This document shows positions 49,125 through 58,394 of a DNA stretch of 64,000 bases, one piece after another. The stretch covers positions 4,883,001 to 4,947,000 of the forward strand of contig NZ_CP060201.1 of the NCBI RefSeq assembly GCF_013407925.2, in the 5' to 3' direction. A program made the translations under genes and the position numbers. Position 1 is the first letter of the stretch. Every line of letters begins with the position of its first letter. Origin of the DNA: Pseudomonas protegens. Lineage in GTDB: Bacteria > Pseudomonadota > Gammaproteobacteria > Pseudomonadales > Pseudomonadaceae. The notes below the pieces were generated by a model. The model worked only from the letters and a program-made list of their open reading frames with translations, did no database searches and had not been told where the DNA came from.

Positions 49125-49337
49125 GGCGATTCCTTTGCTCGGAGACGCTGCACTTTATAGCGCATCAATGGGTGTGCGTCCGATTCGTCGGCCTGTTGGA
49201 CGCAAGATTCACACAGTTAATGACACACTTGCGCATATTTGCCTGAATCGTCATAGCTGCTAACGTCCGAGGAGCCCCGCCGCTGATAGCGTTACAGTGG
49301 CGGCCCGGACCGTTCAGGCAATAAGAGGACAAGAATA
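49125..49337. other. Divergent promoter region, hydrolase / fadD2
   Basis: About 213 bases, moderately AT-rich. GAGGAC precedes fadD2. I could not identify a confident PsrA-type operator. Confidence 0.4.
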
Positions 49338-51026
49338 ATGCAACCTGATTTCTGGAATGATAAGCGCCCCGCCGGCGTCCCCAACGAGATCGATCTGGGG
49401 GCCTACAAGTCGGTGATCGAGGTGTTTGAGCGTTCCTGCAAGAAGTTTGCTGACCGCCCGGCGTTCAGCAACATGGGGGTGACCCTCACCTACGCCGAGC
49501 TGGAACGCTACAGCGCGGCCTTCGCCGGTTATCTGCAAAGCCGTACCGACCTGGTTCCGGGGGATCGTATCGCGGTGCAGATGCCCAATGTCCTGCAGTA
49601 CCCGATCGCGGTGTTTGGCGCGTTGCGGGCCGGCCTGGTGGTGGTCAACACCAACCCGCTGTACACCGCGCGGGAGATGCGTCATCAATTCAAGGATTCC
49701 GGGGCCCGGGCCCTGGTCTACCTGAACATCTTCGGGCAGAAGGTTCAGGAAGTGCTGGGCGACACCGACATCCAGTTCCTGATCGAAGCCAAGATGGGCG
49801 ACATGCTGCCCAGTGCCAAGGGGTGGCTGGTCAATACCGTGGTGGACAAGGTCAAGAAGATGGTGCCGGCCTATCACCTGCCCCAGGCCATTTCCTTCAA
49901 GAGTGCCTTGCGCCTCGGGCGTGGCCTGGGGATCAAGCCGCTGCAGGCCGGGCTGGAGGATGTCGCCGTGCTGCAGTACACCGGTGGCACCACCGGCCTG
50001 GCCAAGGGGGCGATGCTGACCCACGGCAACCTGGTGGCCAACATGCAGCAGGCCCGGGCCTGCCTCGGCCAGCACGGGCCCGATGGCCATACCCAGTGGC
50101 GCGAAGGCCAGGAAGTGATGATCGCGCCGCTGCCGCTGTACCACATCTATGCCTTCACCGCGAACTGCATGTGCATGATGGTGACCGGCAACCACAACGT
50201 GCTGATCACCAACCCGCGAGACATCGGCGGCTTCATCAAGGAGCTGAAGAAGTGGCGGTTCTCCGCGCTGCTGGGGCTGAACACGCTGTTCGTGGCGCTG
50301 ATGGATCATCCGGAATTCAAGCACCTGGATTTTTCCAATCTCAAGCTGACCAACTCCGGCGGCACGGCCCTGGTCAAGGCCACGGCGGAACGCTGGCAGC
50401 AGCTCACCGGCTGCCGGATCACCGAAGGCTATGGCCTCACCGAAACCTCGCCGGTGGCCTGCACCAACCCCTATGGCGACCGCTCGCGGTTGGGCACGGT
50501 CGGCCTGCCGGTGCCGGGCACCACCTTGAAGGTCATCGATGACCAGGGCACCGAGTTGCCGCTGGGCGAGCGCGGCGAGCTGTGCATCAAGGGACCGCAG
50601 ATCATGAAGGGCTACTGGAACAAGCCCGAAGCCACCGCGGAGGTGCTGGACGCCGAAGGCTGGTTCAAGTCCGGGGATATCGCGGTGATCGATCCGGACG
50701 GTTTCGTGCGCATTGTCGATCGCAAGAAGGACATGATCATCGTCTCGGGTTTCAACGTGTATCCCAATGAGATCGAAGATGTGGTCATGGCTCACCCCAA
50801 GGTCGCCAACTGCGCGGTGATCGGCGTGCCGGACGAGCGTTCCGGCGAGGCGGTGAAGCTGTTTGTGGTGCCCCGTGAAGCGGGGGTCAGCCTGGAAGAG
50901 CTCAAGGCCTACTGCAAGGAGAACTTCACCGCCTACAAGGTGCCCAAGCACATTGTCCTGCGTGAGTCGCTGCCGATGACGCCCGTGGGCAAGATCCTGC
51001 GCCGCGAGTTGCGTGACATCGCCTGA
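49338..51026 (+). CDS. fadD2: Long-chain acyl-CoA synthetase FadD2
   Basis: Activates fatty acids to acyl-CoA with ATP. The 562-residue AMP-forming enzyme has the P-loop YTGGTTGLAKGAM, EGYGLTETSPVA (AMP binding) and the SGFNVYPNEIEDVV plus VGKILRRELR C-terminal lysine motif. It is the upstream member of the tandem pair found in pseudomonads; in P. aeruginosa the first is fadD2 and the second fadD1. A GC-rich inverted repeat follows it. Confidence 0.94.
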   Translation: MQPDFWNDKRPAGVPNEIDLGAYKSVIEVFERSCKKFADRPAFSNMGVTLTYAELERYSAAFAGYLQSRTDLVPGDRIAVQMPNVLQYPIAVFGALRAGLVVVNTNPLYTAREMRHQFKDSGARALVYLNIFGQKVQEVLGDTDIQFLIEAKMGDMLPSAKGWLVNTVVDKVKKMVPAYHLPQAISFKSALRLGRGLGIKPLQAGLEDVAVLQYTGGTTGLAKGAMLTHGNLVANMQQARACLGQHGPDGHTQWREGQEVMIAPLPLYHIYAFTANCMCMMVTGNHNVLITNPRDIGGFIKELKKWRFSALLGLNTLFVALMDHPEFKHLDFSNLKLTNSGGTALVKATAERWQQLTGCRITEGYGLTETSPVACTNPYGDRSRLGTVGLPVPGTTLKVIDDQGTELPLGERGELCIKGPQIMKGYWNKPEATAEVLDAEGWFKSGDIAVIDPDGFVRIVDRKKDMIIVSGFNVYPNEIEDVVMAHPKVANCAVIGVPDERSGEAVKLFVVPREAGVSLEELKAYCKENFTAYKVPKHIVLRESLPMTPVGKILRRELRDIA

Positions 51027-51041
51027 TTCGTGAGTTCCTCC

Positions 51042-51082
51042 CTCGGGGGCCAGCCGGTTGACGCAACGGGCTGGCCCCCGAG
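51042..51082. terminator. Strong GC-rich hairpin after fadD2
   Basis: CTCGGGGGCCAGCC pairs with GGCTGGCCCCCGAG over 14 bp with a 13-base loop. No U-tract follows at once, so it may attenuate or stabilise the transcript instead of terminating it. Confidence 0.55.
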
Positions 51083-51366
51083 TCGTTTCAGGGGCGCAAA
51101 GCCCCGAGCTAGAGCGGAATTCGCAGGGGTAGAATTTTTACTCTAAAAGTGACCATTAAATGGTCTTGAGTCATAAAGGTGACTATTCAGGCCTTCTTTG
51201 GCTCTAGGCGGCCTTTTTCAAAGCTGCTACTCTCGGCGCGCTTTGTGACTTCTCGGCCTAAGTAAACAGCCAGACTCACCAACAATAGACACCAATAAAA
51301 AACACAGACAAATAATAATCGCATCAACTGCGGTGATGAATTCGCGTTGCTGAGGAGTGGGCTTCC
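51083..51366. promoter_or_regulatory. fadD1 upstream region with a palindrome and a direct repeat
   Basis: About 280 bases of lower GC. GACCATTAAATGGTC at 51151-51165 is palindromic apart from its centre, and AAAGTGACCATT recurs as AAAGGTGACTATT about 30 bases on. No published operator was recognised. These may belong to a separate fadD1 promoter. Confidence 0.4.
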
Positions 51367-53058
51367 ATGATCGAAGACTTTTGGAAGGATAAGTACCCAA
51401 CTGGGATTGCTGCCGATATCAATCCAGACGAGTATCCGAATATTCAGGCGGTATTGAAACAATCCTGCCAACGTTTCGCTGACAAACCGGCCTTTAGCAA
51501 CCTTGGCAAGACAATCACCTATGGTGAGTTGTATGAATTGTCCGGTGCCTTTGCCGCGTACCTGCAGCAGCATACCGATTTGCGGCCCGGCGATCGAATC
51601 GCGCTGCAACTGCCCAACCTGCTGCAATACCCGATCGCGGTATTCGGTGCGATCCGCGCCGGCCTGATCGTGGTCAACACCAACCCGCTGTACACCGCGC
51701 GGGAAATGGAACACCAATTCAATGACTCCGGGGCCAAGGCCCTGGTCTGCCTGGCCAACATGGCCCATCTGGCAGAGAGCGTGGTGCCCAAGACCGGGGT
51801 CAAGCATGTGATCGTCACCGAAGTGGCGGACCTGTTGCCGCCCCTCAAGCGCCTGCTGATCAACAGTGTGGTCAAGTACGTGAAGAAGATGGTGCCGGCC
51901 TACCACTTGCCCCAGGCGGTCAAATTCAATGACGCCTTGAGCAAGGGCCGCGGCCAGCCGGTGCAGGAAGCCAATCCTGCCAGCGGCGATGTCGCCGTGC
52001 TGCAGTACACCGGCGGTACCACCGGTGTGGCCAAGGGCGCGATGCTGACCCACCGCAACCTGGTGGCCAACATGCTGCAGTGCAAGGCGCTGATGGGCTC
52101 CAACCTCAATGAGGGGTGCGAGATCCTCATCACGCCGCTGCCGCTGTACCACATCTATGCGTTCACCTTCCATTGCATGGCCATCATGCTCATGGGCAAC
52201 CACAACATCCTGATCAGCAACCCGCGGGACTTGCCGGCGATGGTCAAGGAACTGTCGAAGTGGAAGTTCAGCGGTTTCGTCGGCCTCAACACCCTGTTCG
52301 TGGCCCTGTGCAACAACGAAGCCTTCCGCAAGCTGGATTTCTCCGCGCTGAAAGTCACCCTGTCCGGGGGCATGGCCCTGCAGCTGGCGGCGGCCGAGCG
52401 CTGGAAGTCGGTGACCAACTGCCCGATCTGCGAAGGCTACGGCATGACCGAAACCAGCCCGGTGGCAACGGTCAACCCGATCCAGAACATCCAGATCGGC
52501 ACCATCGGCATTCCGGTGCCTTCGACCCTGTGCCGGGTGATCAACGACGCCGGCGACGAACTGCCGTTGGGCGAAGTCGGCGAGTTGTGCGTGAAGGGCC
52601 CGCAAGTGATGAAGGGCTACTGGCAGCGCCAGGACGCCACCGATGAAGTCCTCAGCAGCGAAGGCTGGCTCAAGACCGGTGACATCGCCCTGATCCAGCC
52701 GGACGGCTATATCCGCATCGTCGACCGCAAGAAGGACATGATCCTGGTTTCGGGCTTCAACGTTTACCCCAACGAACTGGAAGACGTGCTGGCCTCGCTG
52801 CCGGGCGTGCTGCAGTGCGCGGCCATCGGCATACCGGATGAAAAGTCCGGCGAGATCATCAAGATCTTCATCGTCGCCAAGCCAGGGGTGACCCTGACCA
52901 AGGAGCAGGTGATGGAGCACATGCGCGCCAACGTCACCGGCTACAAGGTGCCCAAGGCCGTGGAGTTCCGCGATGCCCTGCCGACCACCAACGTCGGCAA
53001 GATCCTGCGCCGCGAACTGCGTGACGAAGAGCTGAAGAAGCTCGGCGTGAAGAAGTAA
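51367..53058 (+). CDS. fadD1: Long-chain acyl-CoA synthetase FadD1
   Basis: A 563-residue acyl-CoA synthetase paralogous to FadD2. It has YTGGTTGVAKGAM, EGYGMTETSPVA, SGFNVYPNELEDVL and VGKILRRELR. MIEDFWKDKYPTGIAADINPDEYPN is the N-terminus; the first 150 or so bases use less GC-biased codons than the rest. It is 340 bases after fadD2 with its own candidate promoter region, so it may be regulated apart from fadD2. A strong terminator follows. Confidence 0.94.
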   Translation: MIEDFWKDKYPTGIAADINPDEYPNIQAVLKQSCQRFADKPAFSNLGKTITYGELYELSGAFAAYLQQHTDLRPGDRIALQLPNLLQYPIAVFGAIRAGLIVVNTNPLYTAREMEHQFNDSGAKALVCLANMAHLAESVVPKTGVKHVIVTEVADLLPPLKRLLINSVVKYVKKMVPAYHLPQAVKFNDALSKGRGQPVQEANPASGDVAVLQYTGGTTGVAKGAMLTHRNLVANMLQCKALMGSNLNEGCEILITPLPLYHIYAFTFHCMAIMLMGNHNILISNPRDLPAMVKELSKWKFSGFVGLNTLFVALCNNEAFRKLDFSALKVTLSGGMALQLAAAERWKSVTNCPICEGYGMTETSPVATVNPIQNIQIGTIGIPVPSTLCRVINDAGDELPLGEVGELCVKGPQVMKGYWQRQDATDEVLSSEGWLKTGDIALIQPDGYIRIVDRKKDMILVSGFNVYPNELEDVLASLPGVLQCAAIGIPDEKSGEIIKIFIVAKPGVTLTKEQVMEHMRANVTGYKVPKAVEFRDALPTTNVGKILRRELRDEELKKLGVKK

Positions 53059-53069
53059 GCCGCGCCCAC

Positions 53070-53100
53070 AAAAAAGCCCCGCCAGTGCGGGGCTTTTTTA
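53070..53100 (+). terminator. Terminator of fadD1
   Basis: AAAAAGCCCCGC-CAGT-GCGGGGCTTTTTT, an A-flanked 7-bp GC stem with a 4-base loop and T6. The symmetric A and T runs would also allow it to act on the convergent gene. Confidence 0.92.
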
Positions 53101-53121
53101 TGGGTTCGCGCCAGGAGCGGC

Positions 53122-53499
53122 TTATTGCTGGAACTGGGCAAAACTCACGCCGGTGCCGGCGGGGCGCACGTCCTTGAGGAAGGAGTCCTTGTCGGCGCTC
53201 AGCTCCAGGCTCAGGGCGGCCTTGCGCTTGCCTTGGTTGCGGATCACCAGACCTTCGAGTTTTTCCCGCAGGAACGCCGTCGGCACCTTCAGGTGCAGCA
53301 GTTGGTCGGTGTCCGGGGTGTGCAGCAGCAGGTGGACCCATTCGTACTGGCCGATGGCCAGGCGGGTGACCAGGATATCGAACCACCAGATATTGCGATT
53401 GCGGTTCAGCTCCGCGAAATGGCAGTTGTTGACGCCCAGCACCGCACCGCCCAGTTCCTGGTTTCTGCGGGCGATGGCCTGCTTTTTATCGAGTTTCAT
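53122..53499 (-). CDS. Conserved hypothetical protein (unrecognised)
   Basis: A 125-residue protein starting MKLDKKQAIARRNQELGGAVLGVNNCHFAELNRNRNIWWFDIL. It has no signal peptide, membrane segment or catalytic motif that I recognise. It is moderately charged, with aromatic pairs (IWWFDI, YEWVHLLL) that suggest a compact beta-rich fold. It stands alone, convergent with fadD1, and the start has GGAATG upstream. Coding is supported by its complete frame and codon pattern; the role is unknown. Confidence 0.75.
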   Translation of the reverse strand: MKLDKKQAIARRNQELGGAVLGVNNCHFAELNRNRNIWWFDILVTRLAIGQYEWVHLLLHTPDTDQLLHLKVPTAFLREKLEGLVIRNQGKRKAALSLELSADKDSFLKDVRPAGTGVSFAQFQQ

Positions 53500-53711
53500 A
53501 ACATTCCTACGGGGATTGGATCTTCAGTGCGTGGCCTGAACAGGTCGAGCATTCTCCCGGGTTGCCCGGCAAACATAAAGCGCAACCTGGCACCGCTGAT
53601 GAAATGCCCGATGAAAAATAATTGAAACTCTGCGCAACGGCCACGAGTCAACCTTGGGTAACGACGCAAATCCTCTTTGTTTGATCAATGAATGTTCTAC
53701 GGAGAAATACC

Positions 53712-53903
53712 ATGGGCAGCACAGCAGATAAGGCAAAAGGTCTGGTCAACGAAGCCATCGGCAACGTCAAGCAAGGTGTCGGCAAGGCCACCGACAACAC
53801 CAAGCTGCAGGTAGAGGGCAAGCTGCAGGAGAAGAAGGGTGAAGCCCAGCAAGCCTTGGGCAAAGCCAAGGATGCTGTGAAGAAAACCATCGACAAGGCC
53901 TGA
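53712..53903 (+). CDS. CsbD-family general stress protein
   Basis: A 63-residue lysine-, glycine- and alanine-rich protein: GSTADKAKGLVNEAIGNVKQGVGK and KLQEKKGEAQQALGKAKDAVKK. Repeated short helices are the CsbD family hallmark. Such proteins are stress-induced with unknown mechanism. ATG 53712 follows ACGGAG by 6 bases. Its own terminator follows. Confidence 0.93.
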   Translation: MGSTADKAKGLVNEAIGNVKQGVGKATDNTKLQVEGKLQEKKGEAQQALGKAKDAVKKTIDKA

Positions 53904-53931
53904 AACTCCCGGGATCGATGATGCACCGCAG

Positions 53932-53956
53932 CGGCCATCCAAGGATGGCCGTTTTT
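53932..53956 (+). terminator. Terminator of the CsbD gene
   Basis: CGGCCATCC-AA-GGATGGCCG followed by TTTTT. Confidence 0.9.
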
Positions 53957-54092
53957 ATGTTCAGGCCCAGTGGGGCGGTCAGCCAATCCACGTGTTGTCA
54001 TGGTTGCGGTTCGCCAACTGAGCTAATTTGTTGTAGAAAACGCCCCCTGAGTCGCTTTCGACTTCAACCTTTTTGCGGCGAAAGGAGACGCT

Positions 54093-55037
54093 ATGATTTT
54101 TCCGGACCTCAAAGGTTTGCCCTTGCACCGGGTGCTGATTCGCACGGTGCATGAATTCATTGCGGACGAGATGTCCACCTACGCCTCGGCACTGGCCTAC
54201 CAGATGCTGTTCTCGCTGTTCCCCTTCATCCTGTTTCTCATTGCCCTGATCGGTTTCTTGCACTTGCCGGACTTCTTCAGCTGGCTGCGCCTGCAATCGG
54301 AGCTGGTGTTGCCGCCCCAGGCGCTGGAGCAGGTCAACCCGGTGATCGACCAACTGCAGCAGTCCAAGGGCGGGCTGCTCTCCGTGGGTATCGTCATCGC
54401 GCTGTGGACCGCCTCGGCGGGCGTGCGCCTGATGATGAGCGCGATGAACGCGGCCTACGATGTGGTCGAGGGGCGGCCGATCTGGAAGCGTTTTCCGCTG
54501 TCGATCTTCTACACCGTGGGTATCGCCGGCATGCTCCTGGCCGCGGCGGCGCTGATGGTGCTGGGGCCGCAGGTGATGACCTGGCTGGCCGGGCAGGTGG
54601 GCCTGGAAGAGTTCATCGTCACCCTGTGGACCATCCTGCGCTGGCCGGTGATCGTGCTGCTGATGATGGTGGCCGTGGCCCTGATGTATTACGTGATGCC
54701 CGATGTGAAGCAGAAATTCCGCTTTATCACCCCCGGTTCGGTGCTGGCGGTGGTGGTGTGGATCGTGGCGTCCCTGGGGTTCGCCTACTACGTGAAAACC
54801 TTTGCTAACTACAACGCCATGTATGGCAGTATCGGCGCGATCATCGTGCTGCTGCTGTACTTCTATATCTCTTCGGCCGTGCTGTTGCTGGGGGCGGAGA
54901 TGAACGCGGTGATCGAACACATGTCGGCCGAAGGCAAGGAACCTGGCGAAAAGGACTTTGACGGGCCCGGCGATAAACAACACGTTTCTGGACTGGGCCG
55001 GGACCACTCGCTCCGTCCCTCTACTGACGAAGCCTGA
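54093..55037 (+). CDS. YihY/BrkB (UPF0761) family inner-membrane protein
   Basis: A 314-residue integral membrane protein with about six helices. It has the family features [58 protein letters not shown] and [15 protein letters not shown]. It was once annotated ribonuclease BN, an assignment not supported by later work; function is unknown. The gene ends 2 bases before def, so the two are co-transcribed. Confidence 0.9.
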   Translation: MIFPDLKGLPLHRVLIRTVHEFIADEMSTYASALAYQMLFSLFPFILFLIALIGFLHLPDFFSWLRLQSELVLPPQALEQVNPVIDQLQQSKGGLLSVGIVIALWTASAGVRLMMSAMNAAYDVVEGRPIWKRFPLSIFYTVGIAGMLLAAAALMVLGPQVMTWLAGQVGLEEFIVTLWTILRWPVIVLLMMVAVALMYYVMPDVKQKFRFITPGSVLAVVVWIVASLGFAYYVKTFANYNAMYGSIGAIIVLLLYFYISSAVLLLGAEMNAVIEHMSAEGKEPGEKDFDGPGDKQHVSGLGRDHSLRPSTDEA

Positions 55038-55039
55038 AC

Positions 55040-55579
55040 ATGATCCGTGAAATCCTCAAAATGGGCGATGAACGCCTGCTGCGCATTGCCCCGCCGGTGC
55101 CGCCCGAGATGTTCGACAGTCCGCAGTTGTGGGAGCTGATCGACGATATGTTCCAGACCATGGAAAGTGTCGGTGGCGTAGGGCTGGCAGCGCCGCAGAT
55201 CGGTGTCGACCTGCAACTGGTGATCTTCGGCTTCGAGCACAGCGAACGCTACCCGGACGCCGAAGCCGTGCCCCAGACCATTCTCATCAATCCCCTGATC
55301 ACCCCGCTGAGCCCGGTGCTGGAAGAAGGCTGGGAGGGCTGCCTCTCGGTCCCCGGACTGCGCGGAGCGGTGCAGCGCTACCAGCACATTCGCTACGAAG
55401 GCTTCGACCCCAAGGGCGAGCCGGTGGTGCGCGTGGCGTCGGGCTTTCACGCCCGGGTGGTGCAGCATGAATGCGATCACCTGATCGGTCGGCTGTACCC
55501 GTCGCGGATCAGTGATTTCAGCAAATTCGGCTTCACTGAGGTGCTGTTTCCCGATCTGGATCCCAACGCCGACGACTGA
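55040..55579 (+). CDS. def: Peptide deformylase
   Basis: Removes the N-formyl group of new proteins with a metal centre. The 179-residue protein has all three motifs: [18 protein letters not shown] and QHECDHL. It is likely a second def, since the main copy usually lies with fmt; this copy follows the YihY gene. It is full length with the metal ligands (Cys, two His) present. Confidence 0.95.
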   Translation: MIREILKMGDERLLRIAPPVPPEMFDSPQLWELIDDMFQTMESVGGVGLAAPQIGVDLQLVIFGFEHSERYPDAEAVPQTILINPLITPLSPVLEEGWEGCLSVPGLRGAVQRYQHIRYEGFDPKGEPVVRVASGFHARVVQHECDHLIGRLYPSRISDFSKFGFTEVLFPDLDPNADD

Positions 55580-55595
55580 TCTTGCAGCCCCCGGC

Positions 55596-56021
55596 TCACG
55601 GGGGCGGGTCGAGCGCGGGGGCGCCCATGGCCAGCAGCGGCTTGCTGCGCTGGTAGCGGGCCAGGCGTTCGGCCAGGGCCGCTGGCAGGTGGGGCGCGCG
55701 GGTGAAACTCATGCGTTGATACAAAGTTTCCAGGTCCGGGTGGCAGAACAGCCAGAGCGGGCCTGGCACCACCTGTCGGGCTCGCTGCACCAACTGCGTC
55801 GCCAGCCCCCGGCCACGGTGGGACGGGGCGACGAACAAACCCGTCAGCCAATGCCCCTGAGCCAGCGGGGCCAGGCTCATCCCGGCAATCACCTCGCCCT
55901 GTTTGACCACCCACAGCTGGCCCTCGGACGAGGCGCGCATGGACGAGCGGTGCTGGCGATAGAACTTGTTCAGCAAGGGGCGAGAGGCCTCGTCGAGCGG
56001 GCCGATCTGCAGGCTGGGCAT
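55596..56021 (-). CDS. GNAT-family acetyltransferase
   Basis: A 141-residue N-acetyltransferase with the acetyl-CoA motif LTGLFVAPSHRGRGLATQLVQRARQ (V-x-x-x-x-R-G-x-G-x-A) and upstream LWVVKQGEVIAGMSLAPLA. The substrate is unknown. It is convergent with def, separated by 16 bases. Confidence 0.9.
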   Translation of the reverse strand: MPSLQIGPLDEASRPLLNKFYRQHRSSMRASSEGQLWVVKQGEVIAGMSLAPLAQGHWLTGLFVAPSHRGRGLATQLVQRARQVVPGPLWLFCHPDLETLYQRMSFTRAPHLPAALAERLARYQRSKPLLAMGAPALDPPP

Positions 56022-56124
56022 GGCGTTTCCGGGGTTGCGACTGGGCGCGGCGGATTATAAAGGAACCCTGGCGGTCCATAGGTGCTATACCTGAAGCCTA
56101 TCCCGCATCAGTGGAGTCGTTGTC

Positions 56125-56241
56125 ATGTCCAAAGGTATGAACGCCAAGAAAAACGCCAAGAAGAAACCGGCCAAGAGCGCGGACGAGAAACGCGCCGAGA
56201 AAAAGGCCAAGAAAACCGAAGTGAACATCTTCGGCCATTGA
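56125..56241 (+). CDS. 38-residue lysine-rich small protein
   Basis: A very short gene below usual size cut-offs: MSKGMNAKKNAKKKPAKSADE followed by KRAEKKAKKTEVNIFGH. More than a third of the residues are lysine and the protein is strongly basic and probably disordered. Support for coding: ATG at 56125 with GTGGAG 14 bases before it, a stop at 56239-56241, and a perfect terminator 9 bases later. Similar short basic proteins are known in pseudomonads but have no assigned role. Confidence 0.7.
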   Translation: MSKGMNAKKNAKKKPAKSADEKRAEKKAKKTEVNIFGH

Positions 56242-56249
56242 TCGCTTTG

Positions 56250-56278
56250 ACCAAGCCCGCATTGCGGGCTTGGTTTTG
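56250..56278 (+). terminator. Terminator of the 38-residue gene
   Basis: ACCAAGCCCGC-ATT-GCGGGCTTGGT followed by TTT; a perfect 11-bp stem. Confidence 0.9.
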
Positions 56279-56316
56279 TCTGCTCTCGGGCACGTCCCGA
56301 CGTCTCTCCAGCGCCT

Positions 56317-56919
56317 CTATGCCAGCTCTAGCGCCAGTGCCTCGCGCACCGTCGGGCGCTGCTCGATGCGTGCCTGGAACTGCAGCAAGGCTGGCCAGGC
56401 GGCCAGGTCGATGGCAAACACTGCGGTCCAGCGCAGCACGGTGAACAGATAGGCATCGGCAATGGTGAACTGTCCACCTTGCAGGTAGTCCTGTTGCGCC
56501 AGGATCTGTTCCAGCAGGGCCAGGCGCTTGAACAGCTTTTGCCGGAACAGCTCCTTGGCCTTGTCATCCAGCGCTGAGTTGAACAGCCAGCCCATGATCC
56601 CGTGAACCTCGCTGCTGATGAAGTTCAGGGTTTCCTGCAGCCGTACCCGCTGCCAGCTGCCCTGGGGCGCCGCCAGACCGGCCTCGGGCTTGAGGTCGGC
56701 GAGGTACTGCAGGATCGCCGGACCCTCGGTCAGCACGTCGCCGTTGTCCAGTTGCAGGGCGGCAACGTAGCCCTTGGGGTTGATGGCGAGGAAATCCTCA
56801 CCCTGGGCCGTGCGCTTGCTGCGATTGTCGACACGGATCGCTTCGAACGGCAGTTGCAGTTCCCGCAGCACGATATGGCAGGCCAGGGAGCAGGCTTGAG
56901 GGGCGTAGTAGAGTTTCAT
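56317..56919 (-). CDS. Glutathione S-transferase family protein
   Basis: A 200-residue GST. The N-terminal thioredoxin-like domain begins MKLYYAPQACSLACHIVLRELQLPFE, as in beta-class GSTs with a Cys-type active site (ACSLA). It continues with NPKGYVAALQLDNGDVLTEGPAILQYLAD, the gamma-glutamyl recognition (EGPAI). A helical C-terminal domain follows. It is divergent from the LysR gene at 57018, the usual layout for a regulator and its target. Confidence 0.92.
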   Translation of the reverse strand: MKLYYAPQACSLACHIVLRELQLPFEAIRVDNRSKRTAQGEDFLAINPKGYVAALQLDNGDVLTEGPAILQYLADLKPEAGLAAPQGSWQRVRLQETLNFISSEVHGIMGWLFNSALDDKAKELFRQKLFKRLALLEQILAQQDYLQGGQFTIADAYLFTVLRWTAVFAIDLAAWPALLQFQARIEQRPTVREALALELA

Positions 56920-57017
56920 CGACGGCTCTCCAGTGAAGGTTCGCTGCAGTGTCGGCGAGGCTGCTGGCATGGGTAAAATTCATTTTTCAGAAAACGGCCA
57001 TAAGGACAGCTACTGCC

Positions 57018-57872
57018 ATGATGAACCTGATGCACTGGCGGCTGCTGGTGGCGATCGCCGAATGCGGCACCATCACCCGTGCCGCCGAGCAAGTGGGGAT
57101 GACCCAGTCCGGGGCCAGCCAGGCCCTGGCGCAGATGGAGGACATGCTTGGCGTTCAGGTGTTCATCCGCGAGCGTCGCCAGGCGCTGCCTACGGCGATC
57201 GGTCAGCAGGTGCTGGAGCAGGCGCGGGTGATGCTCGGTGCGCTGGCCCAGGTGCGGCGCCAGGTGGACGCGGCCCGGGGCGTGTCTCACGGCAGCCTGC
57301 GCCTGGCGGGGTTTCCCATGGTCCTGGCGCACGTTCTGCCGCCCTTGCTGCGGCGCTTCAGGCAGTTGCACCCGGGAATCGAGGTGGTGCAGCTGGAGGT
57401 CAGCGACGATGAGGTCGAAGCCCTGCTGGAGGCGCAACTGGTGGACCTGGGGGTGGTGCTGAACCCCGCGGCCGAGCGTCGCTCGTGGTTGCTGGGGCTG
57501 GACTCGTGGGTAGCGGTATTGCCCCGGGAGCATCCCTGGCAGGCGGCGAGCATCGATCTTGCGACCTTGCTGGCACAGCCCTTTGTCCTGGCCACTGGCG
57601 GTTGCTCGGTGAACGCCCGCAGTCTGGCGGCCGACGCCGGCTTGTCCCTGGCGCAGGTGCGGATCGAAGTGCGGGAGTGGAACAGCGCGTTCAGTCTGGT
57701 GCGTGAAGGGCTGGGGGTGACCCTGGTCCCGGAAAGCACCTTGCCGGAGCAGCGCCAGGGCTTGCGGGTGTTGCCATTGAGTCGCCCTATCGAGCGTCGG
57801 TTCGCCCTGGTAGCGGCGCCGGGTCGTGAGCAGAGCGGTATGGTTCAGGCGTTCGTGCAGATACTTGAGTGA
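57018..57872 (+). CDS. LysR-family regulator, divergent from the GST gene
   Basis: A 284-residue LTTR. The helix-turn-helix is LLVAIAECGTITRAAEQVGMTQSGASQALAQMEDMLGVQVFIRERR, and the C-terminal effector domain contains RLAGFPMVLAHVLPPLLRRF. The start is ATG 57018 or 57021. It likely controls the divergent gst over the 98-base gap; the effector is unknown. Confidence 0.92.
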   Translation: MMNLMHWRLLVAIAECGTITRAAEQVGMTQSGASQALAQMEDMLGVQVFIRERRQALPTAIGQQVLEQARVMLGALAQVRRQVDAARGVSHGSLRLAGFPMVLAHVLPPLLRRFRQLHPGIEVVQLEVSDDEVEALLEAQLVDLGVVLNPAAERRSWLLGLDSWVAVLPREHPWQAASIDLATLLAQPFVLATGGCSVNARSLAADAGLSLAQVRIEVREWNSAFSLVREGLGVTLVPESTLPEQRQGLRVLPLSRPIERRFALVAAPGREQSGMVQAFVQILE

Positions 57873-58394
57873 GGTTAGTCAGAACATTCTTAAAGTCTTG
57901 TTGGACACTTATTGAGAATGCTTCCAATGATTTTAAAAGTTGTGAAAACCGACTGACTGGTGGTCTTGCATAGGGGGCGCGGCTGTCTATGCTCAGTTGT
58001 GAAAAAACTATGGATTGCGTTGTCAGGCATTGCCTCTCACCCCGCGATGTTTGCCCTTGTACCGAGTGATTGCGCAATGTTTATCCGCGGGCGGCACCAA
58101 GAACATGAACAAAGACGAGAGTGCGCAACCAGAGGCACCAGAGGTTCGGGAGTTATTAATTAGATGGAGTTTCTTTTCTTTGTTAGGTTGGCCCGTTTAT
58201 AGGGCATCAAGAAAAGGATGGCTTGATAAGAGCGTTGCAATATGAACTCTCCGATTGAACATCATTGATCACCTGACAATTCCTCTCTCATGTGAAGGGG
58301 GGTGTTTGCCGTGTTTTATCGAACGTTGTAGTGGCTCAGTTGAAAGACTAGGAACTTCCGTCAATCAAAAGACAGCGTTGAAGGTGATACAACC
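57873..58394. other. AT-rich 520-base gap before the PAS chemoreceptor gene
   Basis: Lower GC than the flanks. It must hold the promoter of the PAS chemoreceptor. A frame of 46 residues (58105-58245, starting MNKDESAQPEAPEVRELLIR) with one possible hydrophobic turn is present but lacks a ribosome-binding site, so it is weak. GAAGGTGAT precedes the chemoreceptor ATG. No known regulator box was found. Confidence 0.4.
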
